From JAIBBG01 sp043748015 (lineage in GTDB: Bacteria; Bacteroidota; Bacteroidia; Flavobacteriales_D; Sanyastnellaceae), in the NCBI GenBank assembly GCA_043748015.1, contig JAYTOA010000192.1:1-23294 (forward strand): 23,294 nucleotides of DNA, in the 5' to 3' direction. Both the position numbers and the translations under genes were made by a program. Position 1 is the first letter of the stretch; each line of letters opens with the position of its first letter. This document shows, one piece after another, positions 1-8,270 of this stretch. The notes under the pieces were generated by a model. That model saw only the letters and a program-made list of their open reading frames with translations. It searched no databases and had not been told where the DNA came from.

Positions 1-1481
1 CAACCTTCATTCACAAGACATGCATCCGTTCCATTAATCGTTGTTGAGTACAACGAATTATACATCGGAGCCAGCAACACTTCAAGATCAGGTCCGAGAT
101 CATCGCACATTGGATCGCCATTGTAATAACACGGGCCAATGATCTCCGCGATTGGAGAAAAATTGCAAGCGAGAATATCCGTGCAACCTACAACCGGTCC
201 CATGTATTCAATCAGGAATTCGATAGGCGTATCAGCACAAGCTGAATTGGTATCGCCGATGCGCATATAGTAAGTTGATGATCCACTAAGGATTGGTGTA
301 ATCTCTGATTGCACACCGCAGAAGTCATCGTTGTATGTGAAAGTGGCTTCGTTGGTATCATCAAAATTTGCCATCTGACAATAGTCGTACAACCAGATTT
401 TTGTATCACAGGTATTCAGTCCGCAAGTTGTAATTCTCCATTGTCCATTGGAAGGTGGATTGAAGATAAACCAGTTGTTGGGCGCAGGAGAAGTGTTATT
501 ACCTACCGCTGCAGAATATGGGATATTGCAACTTTCGCCAAGGTTACAATTGTTGGTGGATACAACGGAAACGGAAAAAGTTCCGGTCAATGCACCATAA
601 CCCCCAACACGTAAATAATAGGTATCACCTTCTATCAATCCACCGCAACCGAAATGCAGAAATGCTGCGTTGCCCGGACCGGCGTCATCATCACATTCCA
701 CTTGTTGTCCGCCACAACCGTGATACACTGCCAATCGTGTATCAGTCAATGAGCCTGCAGGAACATTGATATCTAGCTCTGTTCCATCCGCTACAAAAGA
801 GAACCAGACATCCATCATCTGATTCGTTCCCTGATTACCACATGTTGGATTTGCACCATTGGATGTTGCATCGACGTTTGAAGTTTGAATTGCAGGAGCT
901 CCTATTGTTATAGGAAACGCGCCGGCACATTCGTCATTTGCAACCAGGCCATTGATCACACAGCTTCCATCGTCAACAGTTGCGCATGCATCGTAATTGG
1001 TAGCAATTGGATTGGTGCAGCCATTGACTGCAGCACTTGTAATATTTAATTCAAATTCACCAACAAGCGCATTGAAACCACCGGCCTGCAAATAATATGT
1101 GTTGCCATTGGTCAACTGAGCGCATGTGAAATTCAACAATGAAGAATAGTTGCCATTGTCGTCATTGCATAATATCACACTTCCGCCACACGAACCATAC
1201 AGCGCCATTCGTGTATCATTCAATGTCCCAAGAACAGTCTGAATGGTAATGTTACCGCCGGTATACACAAAGGAGAACCAAATGTCTTTTATACCAGTTC
1301 CACCACAACCAGGCTCTGGACCATTCACAACCGTATTGAGATTATTTACTGTCCATGGCCCTTCATTCGGAACAAGCATAATGGCATTAGCACATTCATC
1401 ATTTGCAGGAGCTTGTGCAAGACTTGTAAATGCATTGAAAGAGAAAAGAACGACAAAACTTAATGCGTATAAATATTTCAT
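1..1481 (-). CDS. Large secreted Cys-rich repeat protein (5' part; runs off left edge)
   Basis: The minus-strand frame is open from an ATG at 1481 to the window edge, 493 codons without a stop. It begins with a signal peptide (MKYLYALSFVVLFSFNAFTSLAQ). Two similar beta-rich domains follow, at about residues 26-150 and 180-308. Each starts with NDECA, has a W-F-S-F-V strand, a DTR-LA-Y segment and a CxDD turn, and ends with a Y-Y-L-x-x-G-G strand, recalling bacterial pre-peptidase C-terminal (PPC-like) domains. A third related domain covers about 310-430. Between them lie two copies of a Cys motif common in Bacteroidota secreted proteins: a good one at about 154-174 (GCTNP ... DDGSC) and a degenerate one at about 432-451 (GCTDILACNF ... 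GPC). The C-terminus, where a T9SS sorting domain would be expected, is outside the window. It is probably a surface or secreted adhesin-like protein; substrate unknown. Confidence 0.85.
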   Translation of the reverse strand, partial: MKYLYALSFVVLFSFNAFTSLAQAPANDECANAIMLVPNEGPWTVNNLNTVVNGPEPGCGGTGIKDIWFSFVYTGGNITIQTVLGTLNDTRMALYGSCGGSVILCNDDNGNYSSLLNFTCAQLTNGNTYYLQAGGFNALVGEFELNITSAAVNGCTNPIATNYDACATVDDGSCVINGLVANDECAGAFPITIGAPAIQTSNVDATSNGANPTCGNQGTNQMMDVWFSFVADGTELDINVPAGSLTDTRLAVYHGCGGQQVECDDDAGPGNAAFLHFGCGGLIEGDTYYLRVGGYGALTGTFSVSVVSTNNCNLGESCNIPYSAAVGNNTSPAPNNWFIFNPPSNGQWRITTCGLNTCDTKIWLYDYCQMANFDDTNEATFTYNDDFCGVQSEITPILSGSSTYYMRIGDTNSACADTPIEFLIEYMGPVVGCTDILACNFSPIAEIIGPCYYNGDPMCDDLGPDLEVLLAPMYNSLYSTTINGTDACLVNEG

Positions 1482-1617
1482 CCGAGAAAATTGTAGGTTT
1501 CAAAAAAGCGCGACCCAAATCTAACGATAGATTCAGGAAATTTAGAGACACGAATTGCACAATTGGGTTGCATTCCCAAAGTGAAAACAGCACGGCAAAA
1601 CATCCAAAACTCCTGTT

Positions 1618-4203
1618 TTACTTAGCTTCCATCACTTTGCGGATCATCGTGCGTAAGTATTCGCGATGAGCCTTTGTCAAGCCGTCCGGCGAAGAACCTG
1701 AGGCCATCAAGCCGTCGATTCGCTTTAATTCGCTCATCGACATGCTCATACTGATGTGATCATATCTGAGTTTCGGATCGTGCATACTGATCAACTTCTC
1801 TACATATTCCACCTGGATATTCTGACGGAAAGTATTCACACTTGATTTCAAATCAGCTTGAAAAATGGCGTTCGTTAAGTCCGTCATTACTTCATCCAGT
1901 TTGTATGTGTTACCATACAACTGGCTATCCGTAATACGCATGAGGACATTCGCATGAAGCAATTGGCTAAGACATTCTCTCTGCATTCCCAAAACGCGTT
2001 CATGAATGTGCGGATCTTCATTCCTAGAAAAGTGACTAAAGCCTCTTCTCTGCTTCATCAAGTGATTGTACAAATTGTTAGAAGCATTCCATGCATCAGG
2101 CGCAAAGGCATACTTCGCGAGTGCATTCATTGCTGCTTTTTGTTTTTCCTTCCGCACAGGTTCGAATGGACGCACCGTTGTGTTCTGTCCAATGAACGAT
2201 CTGTCGATATGCACTCCACCAACCTGCCTTGTCATGATTCGAATCTGATTCGCGTATTCACCTGAAGCAATCAAATAAGAATCGAGTAACTCCTCATAAC
2301 TCTGCTGATTTTTTTCAAATCGCGACTTCAATTTTGGGAGAATAACATTGATGAGATCACATCGCTCCGCAGCGTAAGCTACAGGATCGTTCGTCAAATC
2401 ATAAATGTTCACATCAGGATCGATTCCCTTGCCGCTTGTGCGCATATCATCGGCGTCGTTTCCATACATGAGTCTTTCATCCGTGCTTCTATCCGTGATC
2501 TTTTTCAGTTTCAATTCTTCCAACATCGGATCATCCAACGTCGGACTATAACCATATTCTATCACCCACAAATCATAAACACCGGGTTTTATATCGCAAT
2601 ACAAAGTCTGATGATTGGGATCGAGTTGATAATTGAAAGCAGGATATTCCATCACACTATTTGTGAGTCCATACATCGAAACTTTCTCCGGATCTTTTAC
2701 ATCTTTCATACTGCTCATAGTGCTTGCACGCATATTGTGCGTGAGACCAAGTGTGTGACCAACTTCGTGAAGTACCAAACGGAAAAGCAATTGCCGAACG
2801 ATTTCCTTTTTTGCCGCTTCATCCATTCCCATCACACCGGCAGCTGCTGCTCCGAAAATTAAGTTGTGATTGGTTTGTTGTGAAGCTGAACATAAAAACG
2901 GATTGCGCATTTGTTTTTCATTCTCCACATTCAACGCTTCATCATTTAAAAATCCGGTACTTCTGAAAATCTTTTCTGCATTCACGCGACTCACTATTGA
3001 AGTGAACTCCAACATAATATCTGCGCCCAATATTTCTCCCGTTCTTGGATTGACGAAACTCGGACCATATCCGCCAAAAGGAGGCATAGGTGAAGACGTC
3101 CATCGCAGCACGTTATAACGAATATCTCCCGCGTCCCATCCGGCATCATCCGGTTGCTCTTTGCAAACTACAGCATGACTGTATCCGGCTTGCTCGAACG
3201 CAATGTTCCAGCTTTCACATGCTTCCTTGATGGTGGCGCGCAATTCCTTAGGCGTAGTATTCTCAATCCAATATGTGATAGGCTCAACAGGATCAGAAAG
3301 TTTGGCCTTCGGATCTTTCCTTTCAAGATTCCAGACATGTATCACATCTTTATAAGGTGTAGGTGAAAAGCTTGTCATGTCATTGATTTGGGTAGCAAAA
3401 TATCCAATGCGTGGGTCGTCTCTTCTCGCTTTAAAATTGTTGGTAGGAACTTCGAGAATGGTGTGTTGAAATTTGATGGTAATGTTTCGCGGATCTGCAA
3501 GTGCGCTTGAATTCATTGTGGGAGAAGCGTTCTCATAGACGTAGGTAACATCCACTTCCGTATTCATCGGATAATTCTTGACGCGTGCAATACGCGTCTT
3601 GGAAGAACTCAGTGTTCCAAGAGCTCCCGAAGGAACCCCCGGAGGTGTAGGCATTTTTATCAGTTGAAATTTCTCCGAAAGAAACACCGCGTCGCCATCG
3701 ATCAGGAATTTCTTCTTGTCCTTGCTTGTGGCTTCAATCTTCTCACTGGCGAGTATCGGATCATTGATGTTGGCATTCGCTGCCTTGCTGATTTCAGAAT
3801 TCGGGTTGTAATAAAAACTCGTGTTCTGCTGAATGATGTCGAGCTTGTCAAAATTCTTGCTGAAGGAAATGATTTTACTTCCGCCATACGATCCACGGAA
3901 ATATCCGGCCTCAACCGGAGCGTCAATAATGTGGTTGAAGTAAATGTACTCTTTGCCCAACTGCTCCTCACGCACTTCGATGTATGTTTTGCCGCTCACA
4001 CTGTCACGCCACATCGTCAACAGTCCTTCAGAACGATGACATTTTTTTGTGATATCGGCGAATTTGTCCTCGTCTTTTTTCTCTTCCTTCACTTGCTCCT
4101 TCGCGCCTTTTGATTTGGATTTACTCTTCTTTCCAAACTGCGCAGCATATTCATTGGGCATGCAAAGAATTGCAGCGATAATAATGGGTAAAGCTCTTTT
4201 CAT
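1618..4203 (-). CDS. Exported zinc-dependent metalloprotease, DUF5117/DUF4953 type
   Basis: The 861-residue protein carries a signal peptide (first ~20 residues), then a Lys/Glu-rich charged stretch (about 23-48), then an N-terminal region resembling DUF5118/DUF5117 of Bacteroidota and a metzincin-like catalytic domain. The zinc motif HEVGHTLGLTH is at residues 479-489 (H479, E480, H483, H489). A methionine-turn candidate, SVMEYP, has M518. Full-length members of this family are typically about 800-900 residues, so it appears intact. It should act in the periplasm or outside the cell as a peptidase; the physiological substrate is not known. The gene lies 136 bases upstream of the secreted repeat-protein gene on the same strand and is divergent from the ParE-like gene. 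The C-terminal ~130 residues are helical and lack an obvious T9SS sorting domain. Confidence 0.92.
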   Translation of the reverse strand: MKRALPIIIAAILCMPNEYAAQFGKKSKSKSKGAKEQVKEEKKDEDKFADITKKCHRSEGLLTMWRDSVSGKTYIEVREEQLGKEYIYFNHIIDAPVEAGYFRGSYGGSKIISFSKNFDKLDIIQQNTSFYYNPNSEISKAANANINDPILASEKIEATSKDKKKFLIDGDAVFLSEKFQLIKMPTPPGVPSGALGTLSSSKTRIARVKNYPMNTEVDVTYVYENASPTMNSSALADPRNITIKFQHTILEVPTNNFKARRDDPRIGYFATQINDMTSFSPTPYKDVIHVWNLERKDPKAKLSDPVEPITYWIENTTPKELRATIKEACESWNIAFEQAGYSHAVVCKEQPDDAGWDAGDIRYNVLRWTSSPMPPFGGYGPSFVNPRTGEILGADIMLEFTSIVSRVNAEKIFRSTGFLNDEALNVENEKQMRNPFLCSASQQTNHNLIFGAAAAGVMGMDEAAKKEIVRQLLFRLVLHEVGHTLGLTHNMRASTMSSMKDVKDPEKVSMYGLTNSVMEYPAFNYQLDPNHQTLYCDIKPGVYDLWVIEYGYSPTLDDPMLEELKLKKITDRSTDERLMYGNDADDMRTSGKGIDPDVNIYDLTNDPVAYAAERCDLINVILPKLKSRFEKNQQSYEELLDSYLIASGEYANQIRIMTRQVGGVHIDRSFIGQNTTVRPFEPVRKEKQKAAMNALAKYAFAPDAWNASNNLYNHLMKQRRGFSHFSRNEDPHIHERVLGMQRECLSQLLHANVLMRITDSQLYGNTYKLDEVMTDLTNAIFQADLKSSVNTFRQNIQVEYVEKLISMHDPKLRYDHISMSMSMSELKRIDGLMASGSSPDGLTKAHREYLRTMIRKVMEAK

Positions 4204-4330
4204 CGTTGTGGGTAATTGATCATTTTGGTGCTAAACTAAATGATAGGTCAAAACTTCGTGAACCACTCATCATTTTCCATCGGAAATGCTTTCCTGATAT
4301 GATTCAATTCAACATTCGACAAATTTCGTA

Positions 4331-4360
4331 TTGCCAAATATCAGAGAATCATTTTCTTTG
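4331..4360 (+). promoter_or_regulatory. Candidate Bacteroidota-type promoter for the ParE-like gene
   Basis: A TTG (4331-4333) is followed after 19 bases by TTTCTTTG (4353-4360), which differs from the Bacteroidota -7 consensus TANNTTTG at one base. The box ends 4 bases before the ATG at 4365, so the transcript would be leaderless or nearly so. Inferred from consensus only. Confidence 0.4.
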
Positions 4361-4364
4361 CAAC

Positions 4365-4658
4365 ATGCGATCAAATGAATTAATTTTTTCTAATCACGCT
4401 GCTGAGGTATACAAAGCCATCATACATGACCTCCAACAAGCATCATTGCTCGCTGCCGAGAAAGTGAGATCGCGCATCATGCATAAGTTACATCTTATAC
4501 ATCATCAACCGTTGCAAGGCTCTAAACCTGTTGATGTCGGTATTGAAGGTAATTTCAGAGTCGCCAATGCGCTTTACTTCAAAATTTATTTTCTGGTGGA
4601 AGAAGATAGAATCTGCATTCTTGACATCTTGCAGGAAAAAGGAACCAAAGGAATCTAG
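4365..4658 (+). CDS. ParE/RelE-family toxin-like small protein, no antitoxin seen
   Basis: The 97-residue protein begins MRSNELIFSN. It fits the ParE/RelE fold: an N-terminal strand, two helices rich in Ala/Leu/Lys (about 11-45), a short P-rich loop (LIHHQPLQG), then C-terminal strands with the family's R-x(n)-Y-x-I-Y-x-V-x-x-D-R-I-x-I-L-x-I pattern (here NFRVANALYFKIYFLVEED followed by RICILDIL). Family members inhibit gyrase or cleave mRNA at the ribosome and are normally paired with a small antitoxin. None is present on this strand: the bestrophin gene is 21 bases downstream, and only 161 bases separate it from the divergent protease gene. The frame is open back to 4206, but the upstream part has no family resemblance and would remove the candidate promoter, so the ATG at 4365 is preferred. 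It could be an inactive homologue. Confidence 0.6.
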   Translation: MRSNELIFSNHAAEVYKAIIHDLQQASLLAAEKVRSRIMHKLHLIHHQPLQGSKPVDVGIEGNFRVANALYFKIYFLVEEDRICILDILQEKGTKGI

Positions 4659-4679
4659 AAATTCTTCTTGTAAAAAAAA

Positions 4680-5561
4680 ATGGTAAGCTACAATCCCAAA
4701 GAGTGGTTCTCTCAGATCATACGCCTTCATAGCGCAGATACGGTGCGGAAACTCACGCCTACGATGATCTCACTCGCCGGATTGACATTGCTCATTGTCA
4801 TCATTGATAAACATGCTTTCCACATCGGTCCTGAGCATCAGGTAGTGAAAATTTCCATGATGTACAGTCTTCTTGGATTCGTCATTTCACTCTTACTTGT
4901 CTTCAGAACAAATACCGCTTATGAAAGATGGTGGGAAGGAAGAAAACTCTGGGGACAATTGGTGAATTGCTCGAGAAATCTATGCATCAAACTGGACGCC
5001 ATCGTGGACAATGGAAATGAAAAAGATGAACTTTTCAATTTGATGATTCATTTTCCATATGCATTGAAAAACCATCTGCGCAATGTCTCTTCTATGAATG
5101 AAAAAGAGTTGATGGACTTGTTTCAAATAGCAGAATTGAAAGACAAGAAACATGTTCCTCTTCATATCTCCGGTGTGCTTTATCGAAAGATTGTTGATCT
5201 TAACAAAGAAGGAAAAATCAACAATGAGCACATGTTGATGCTCAATCTGGAAATACAACAATACATGGAAGTGTGTGGAGCCTGCGAGCGAATCAGGAAC
5301 ACGCCTATTCCATTTTCGTATTCAACTTTTCTAAAAAAATTCATTTTTATTTATGTGATTACGTTGCCAATCGCATATGCTCCTGTTCTTGGATATTATT
5401 CGCCGGCCATAGTCACTTTTATATTCTATGTGCTCGCTTCTTTGGAAATTATTGCCGAGGAAATAGAAAACCCATTTGGTACTGACGCGAACGATTTACC
5501 ATTGGACGAAATCTCGAAAACGATTCGCTCATCTATTGAATTGGTGGCGAAAAAAGCGTGA
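4680..5561 (+). CDS. Bestrophin-family anion/cation channel
   Basis: The 293-residue membrane protein matches the bacterial bestrophin family (PF01062, formerly UPF0187). The hallmark run FRTNTAYERWWEGRKLWGQL is at residues 75-94 and the family C-terminal signature ENPFGTD-N-DLPLD is near 270-283. Hydrophobic segments at about 27-43, 58-76 and 220-255 fit the four-helix channel subunit, which assembles as a pentamer in the inner membrane. Bacterial members conduct ions; selectivity cannot be read from this sequence. The ATG sits at the end of a run of A bases 21 bases after the ParE-like gene, so the two may be co-transcribed. It is convergent with the M14 gene, with 7 bases between stop codons. 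Confidence 0.93.
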   Translation: MVSYNPKEWFSQIIRLHSADTVRKLTPTMISLAGLTLLIVIIDKHAFHIGPEHQVVKISMMYSLLGFVISLLLVFRTNTAYERWWEGRKLWGQLVNCSRNLCIKLDAIVDNGNEKDELFNLMIHFPYALKNHLRNVSSMNEKELMDLFQIAELKDKKHVPLHISGVLYRKIVDLNKEGKINNEHMLMLNLEIQQYMEVCGACERIRNTPIPFSYSTFLKKFIFIYVITLPIAYAPVLGYYSPAIVTFIFYVLASLEIIAEEIENPFGTDANDLPLDEISKTIRSSIELVAKKA

Positions 5562-5568
5562 TGTCTTT

Positions 5569-7320
5569 TTACAACTTTTGGTTGAATCGATAAACTGGAT
5601 AAACATTCACACTTTGCTCAAAGTACTCAGAGTGCTTGTAAATCCAGTACAATTGATTCCAATGACTGGCTTCGAGTGTAGCATCATTCTTCATTGCCGT
5701 TTCAAAATCTGTTTTCAATTTTGAATCTGATTGCAATAATTCTTCAGCAATTTCTTCGAACACATAATCACTGAACCATTCCTTCTGTTGCAATACAGAA
5801 TCAAAAAAGTTCCACGCGAAAAAACTGTCCTCACTTTGTGGCTCAAGAACTTCGCAGATATACTTCACTGCAACTTGATTGGTTGGAATGAAATAATCGC
5901 CTGCATAGAAAGGAATGCGCTTTTTCGTCAACTCCACTTTCACTTCGCTGTGCAAAAAATGTCCTTCATAGGGCTTGGAAGGTGAATGGTAATCAAGTAT
6001 AGAATATGCTTCCACTTCAATGATGGTGTCGCGTTCAAATCGATTCATCATTACCCCATTCCATTGCAATCTTTCAATCGCTTCATGCCATGATTGCGCA
6101 ATGAAATAATATTTTGGCACACTCACTTCAATTTTCGACCGATACTTTCTGTACAGAGGAATCTCCTTGTTCCAGGTAGCTTTGTGATCATAACGTGTTC
6201 TTTCACCTTTGCCCACCAATGCCGGTTCTGTCCTCGCTTCATAACCATCAAAAGCCAACTTTTCTCTTGCTGTAGTATCCAGTTGAAATGACATACCGAA
6301 TGATTTCAACTTCAACATTTCATCATCTGCTTTCAATTTCAATTGTTGCAATTCACGCCGTTTGTCTCGCGCGTATTGCAGCAAAAAGACAAGGAAGGAA
6401 TACGTTGCTTCAACACGCTGCGGATAAGGCTTCAACATGTGTGATTCTGTTGTAAAACCAATTGTATTATACAACGCAGCATAACCTGTTGCGAATCTCG
6501 ACGTCTCCAGGAAATCACTCAATCCGCTTTCAGGTGTACGACCCATGGTGTTCACATACGGACACATTTCCTGACCACAATTTTTCATCGCAGTAAAAAG
6601 TGCCGGTTCCATTTTTTCGCGCAGATACTTGCCCACAACTCCACCCAATTTATCCGTTTGGGTTGTAATCAACGTCATGGTATAGGGATAATCAGCACCA
6701 TTGCTCACGTGCGTATCCACCAGAATATTCGGACGAATCCTGGTGAAACACTGATTGAAAGATTGTGCATTGCGACTGTCGCATTTTATGAAATCACGAT
6801 TGAGATCAAGATTGCGTGCATTACCACGAAAACCATATTGCTCGGGTCCATTTTGATTCGCGCGACTCTTACTGCCACGATTCAATGCACCATCCACATT
6901 GTAAATTGGCACGATACAAATGATGACGCTGTCGAGAATAGAACTCAAATTGGAAGAAGAATCAAGCAATTCACGTGCGAGCATCAAGCTGGCATCTATT
7001 CCATCCGGCTCGCCGGGATGAATGCCATTGTTAATCATCACAATTGTTTTCTTACGATCAAACAACTCAGGATAAAAAATTCCATCCTTGTTGATGACGA
7101 AAAGATGTAGTGGTTTTCCAACATCTGTTGTTCCACATTTGATCAATGATGCAAAAGATGAATGCAACGCAAGGTTTTCATAGGACGCTATGCATTCATT
7201 CCATGTCACCGTTTGATTTGCGGTGAATTGAACGTGCTGCGCAGAAATCGGTATAAGTGTTATGATCAATGCATAAACAGTCAAGAAAATATTCGCTATA
7301 TTGTATTGCATTTGCTTCAC
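5569..7320 (-). CDS. Exported M14-family zinc carboxypeptidase
   Basis: The 583-residue protein starts with a signal peptide (about 1-28, ending ISAQ). The M14 catalytic core is readable: HPGE at 101-104 supplies zinc ligands H101 and E104, NLDLNRDF at 170-177 holds the substrate-binding Asn-Arg pair, and DTH at 202-204 supplies the third ligand H204. The segment GFTTESHMLKPYP near 288-300 places the likely catalytic Glu at E292. The C-terminal ~260 residues have no recognised motif; in related M14 proteins this region is a beta-rich accessory domain. It should remove C-terminal residues from peptides outside the cytoplasm, or cleave peptidoglycan peptides; the choice cannot be made here. A second ATG at residue 4 is an equally good start. 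Divergent from yqgE. Confidence 0.9.
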   Translation of the reverse strand: MKQMQYNIANIFLTVYALIITLIPISAQHVQFTANQTVTWNECIASYENLALHSSFASLIKCGTTDVGKPLHLFVINKDGIFYPELFDRKKTIVMINNGIHPGEPDGIDASLMLARELLDSSSNLSSILDSVIICIVPIYNVDGALNRGSKSRANQNGPEQYGFRGNARNLDLNRDFIKCDSRNAQSFNQCFTRIRPNILVDTHVSNGADYPYTMTLITTQTDKLGGVVGKYLREKMEPALFTAMKNCGQEMCPYVNTMGRTPESGLSDFLETSRFATGYAALYNTIGFTTESHMLKPYPQRVEATYSFLVFLLQYARDKRRELQQLKLKADDEMLKLKSFGMSFQLDTTAREKLAFDGYEARTEPALVGKGERTRYDHKATWNKEIPLYRKYRSKIEVSVPKYYFIAQSWHEAIERLQWNGVMMNRFERDTIIEVEAYSILDYHSPSKPYEGHFLHSEVKVELTKKRIPFYAGDYFIPTNQVAVKYICEVLEPQSEDSFFAWNFFDSVLQQKEWFSDYVFEEIAEELLQSDSKLKTDFETAMKNDATLEASHWNQLYWIYKHSEYFEQSVNVYPVYRFNQKL

Positions 7321-7367
7321 GTGGATTATTGTGCCAATTTCGGCCTGAAAATTCGTGTTAAAAAAGC

Positions 7368-7383
7368 AACACTTTGCAGTGTT
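7368..7383. promoter_or_regulatory. Short inverted repeat between the M14 gene and yqgE
   Basis: AACACT-TTGC-AGTGTT forms a perfect 6-bp inverted repeat with a 4-base loop. It contains ACACTTTG, a partial match to the -7 box TANNTTTG. It lies in the 98-base divergent intergenic region, 35 bases before the yqgE ATG, so it could be an operator or a 5' hairpin. No further support. Confidence 0.3.
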
Positions 7384-7418
7384 TTACTGTTTAAAGAAAA
7401 GAAATAAAAACAAGAACT

Positions 7419-7991
7419 ATGGATTTAGGTCCCGATAAAAGTTTGAAACCGCATAAAGGTCAGGTGTTACTCGCCGAGCCTTTCCTGAATGATCCATATT
7501 TCAGACGCACTGTTATTTTCCTTTGTGAGCACAACACAGAAGGCTCATTCGGTTTCGTATTGAATAATTATATCGACGTAGATCTGGAGCAGATCATGGA
7601 AAACATGCCTTCGTTTGAAGGTCGTATCAGTATCGGTGGTCCTGTGAGAAACAGCAATCTTTACTATCTGCACACTCTAGGAGAAACCATCGAAGAGAGT
7701 GTGGAAATCATCCCCGGCGTATTCATGGGTGGTAATTTCGAAATTCTGAAAAAAATGCTCGTGCATGGCACAGTTCAAAAAGATCAGGTGCGATTCTTCG
7801 TAGGTTATAGCGGATGGTCTCCTGAGCAACTGGAAAATGAGATCAAGACGAATTCATGGTTCGTGGCTTCTGTTCCAAAAGAAGTAGTGATGAACAGCGA
7901 AGTGAACGATCTATGGAAAACCATCATGAAGAGCATGGGCAAAAAAGGTCAGATGATCGCCAACATGCCCGAAGATCCATCGCTCAATTGA
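7419..7991 (+). CDS. YqgE/AlgH family protein
   Basis: The 190-residue protein matches the YqgE/AlgH (DUF179) family over its whole length. Recognisable family segments are GQVLLAEPFLNDPYFRRTVI near residues 14-33, then CEHNTEGSFGFVLN, the SIGGPV motif near 71-76, and GYSGWSPEQLENEI near 129-142. The family is a compact cytoplasmic alpha/beta fold of unsettled biochemical function. The AlgH name comes from an old link to alginate regulation and is not evidence of function here. The ATG at 7419 gives the expected N-terminus with a short lead-in (MDLGPDKSLKPHK). The 279 bases downstream before the MBOAT gene hold no gene but carry the duplicated element described at 8115. Confidence 0.93.
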   Translation: MDLGPDKSLKPHKGQVLLAEPFLNDPYFRRTVIFLCEHNTEGSFGFVLNNYIDVDLEQIMENMPSFEGRISIGGPVRNSNLYYLHTLGETIEESVEIIPGVFMGGNFEILKKMLVHGTVQKDQVRFFVGYSGWSPEQLENEIKTNSWFVASVPKEVVMNSEVNDLWKTIMKSMGKKGQMIANMPEDPSLN

Positions 7992-8114
7992 TGCATCTTC
8001 ACTCGAAAAAAGTAACGACTGATGAAATTTTCGTTCAATCGGACGCTGATACTTCCCCCAATTAGGATAGTCGCCAACTTTTCAAATTCTAATTTTTCTA
8101 ACGTAGTATCTGTG

Positions 8115-8226
8115 TTTATACCTCATTGCGTATGAGAACCACTTCATCGCAATTCGTGATCTAATCATTAGAACTTTCACTTTCATCCCACAAAAATGAA
8201 TCAAGGCTTTCTATCGCTTGATTTGA
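8115..8226 (+). promoter_or_regulatory. Duplicated intergenic element, copy 1 (upstream of the MBOAT gene)
   Basis: This stretch aligns to 22295-22420, upstream of accD, over its entire length. The first 28 bases align without a gap (TTTAT..CC.CATT.CG.... AGAAC.AC, 20/28 identical). The last 48 bases, from CTTTCATC to TTGAT.TGAG, align without a gap at 37/48. The middle holds a shared ATCTAA and a length difference of about 11 bases. Copy 1 contains a palindrome TCTAATCATTAGA (8160-8172) and a 5-bp hairpin CTCAT-TGCGT-ATGAG. Both copies end about 40 bases before a start codon. Stems are not conserved between copies, so a shared promoter or protein-binding region is more likely than a structured RNA. 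Confidence 0.5.
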
Positions 8227-8229
8227 GTT

Positions 8230-8237
8230 TATGTTTG
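8230..8237 (+). promoter_or_regulatory. Candidate -7 promoter box of the MBOAT operon
   Basis: TATGTTTG is a perfect match to TANNTTTG, 3 bases after the duplicated element and 33 bases before the MBOAT ATG. No convincing TTG -33 element is seen at the usual distance; the duplicated element occupies that position. Confidence 0.4.
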
Positions 8238-8270
8238 TCCCTGATCAGTGCCTAGCTGGTCGAAACAACT

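Noticed and set aside
3664..4113. 149-codon plus-strand frame inside the metalloprotease gene
   Set aside because: Antisense shadow of a clear signal-peptide-bearing protease gene; its translation shows no domain or signal.
4206..4364. In-frame extension of the ParE-like gene to an ATG at 4206
   Set aside because: The added 53 residues have no family resemblance, begin 2 bases from the divergent protease start, and would run through the promoter-like sequence. The open frame is short enough to be chance.
6658..7110. 150-codon plus-strand frame inside the M14 gene
   Set aside because: Lies opposite the catalytic core of a recognisable M14 peptidase, including its zinc ligands; no recognisable protein.
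8115..8226. Structured RNA or riboswitch in the duplicated element
   Set aside because: The hairpins and palindromes of copy 1 are not preserved by compensating changes in copy 2, so a conserved RNA fold is not supported from two copies.
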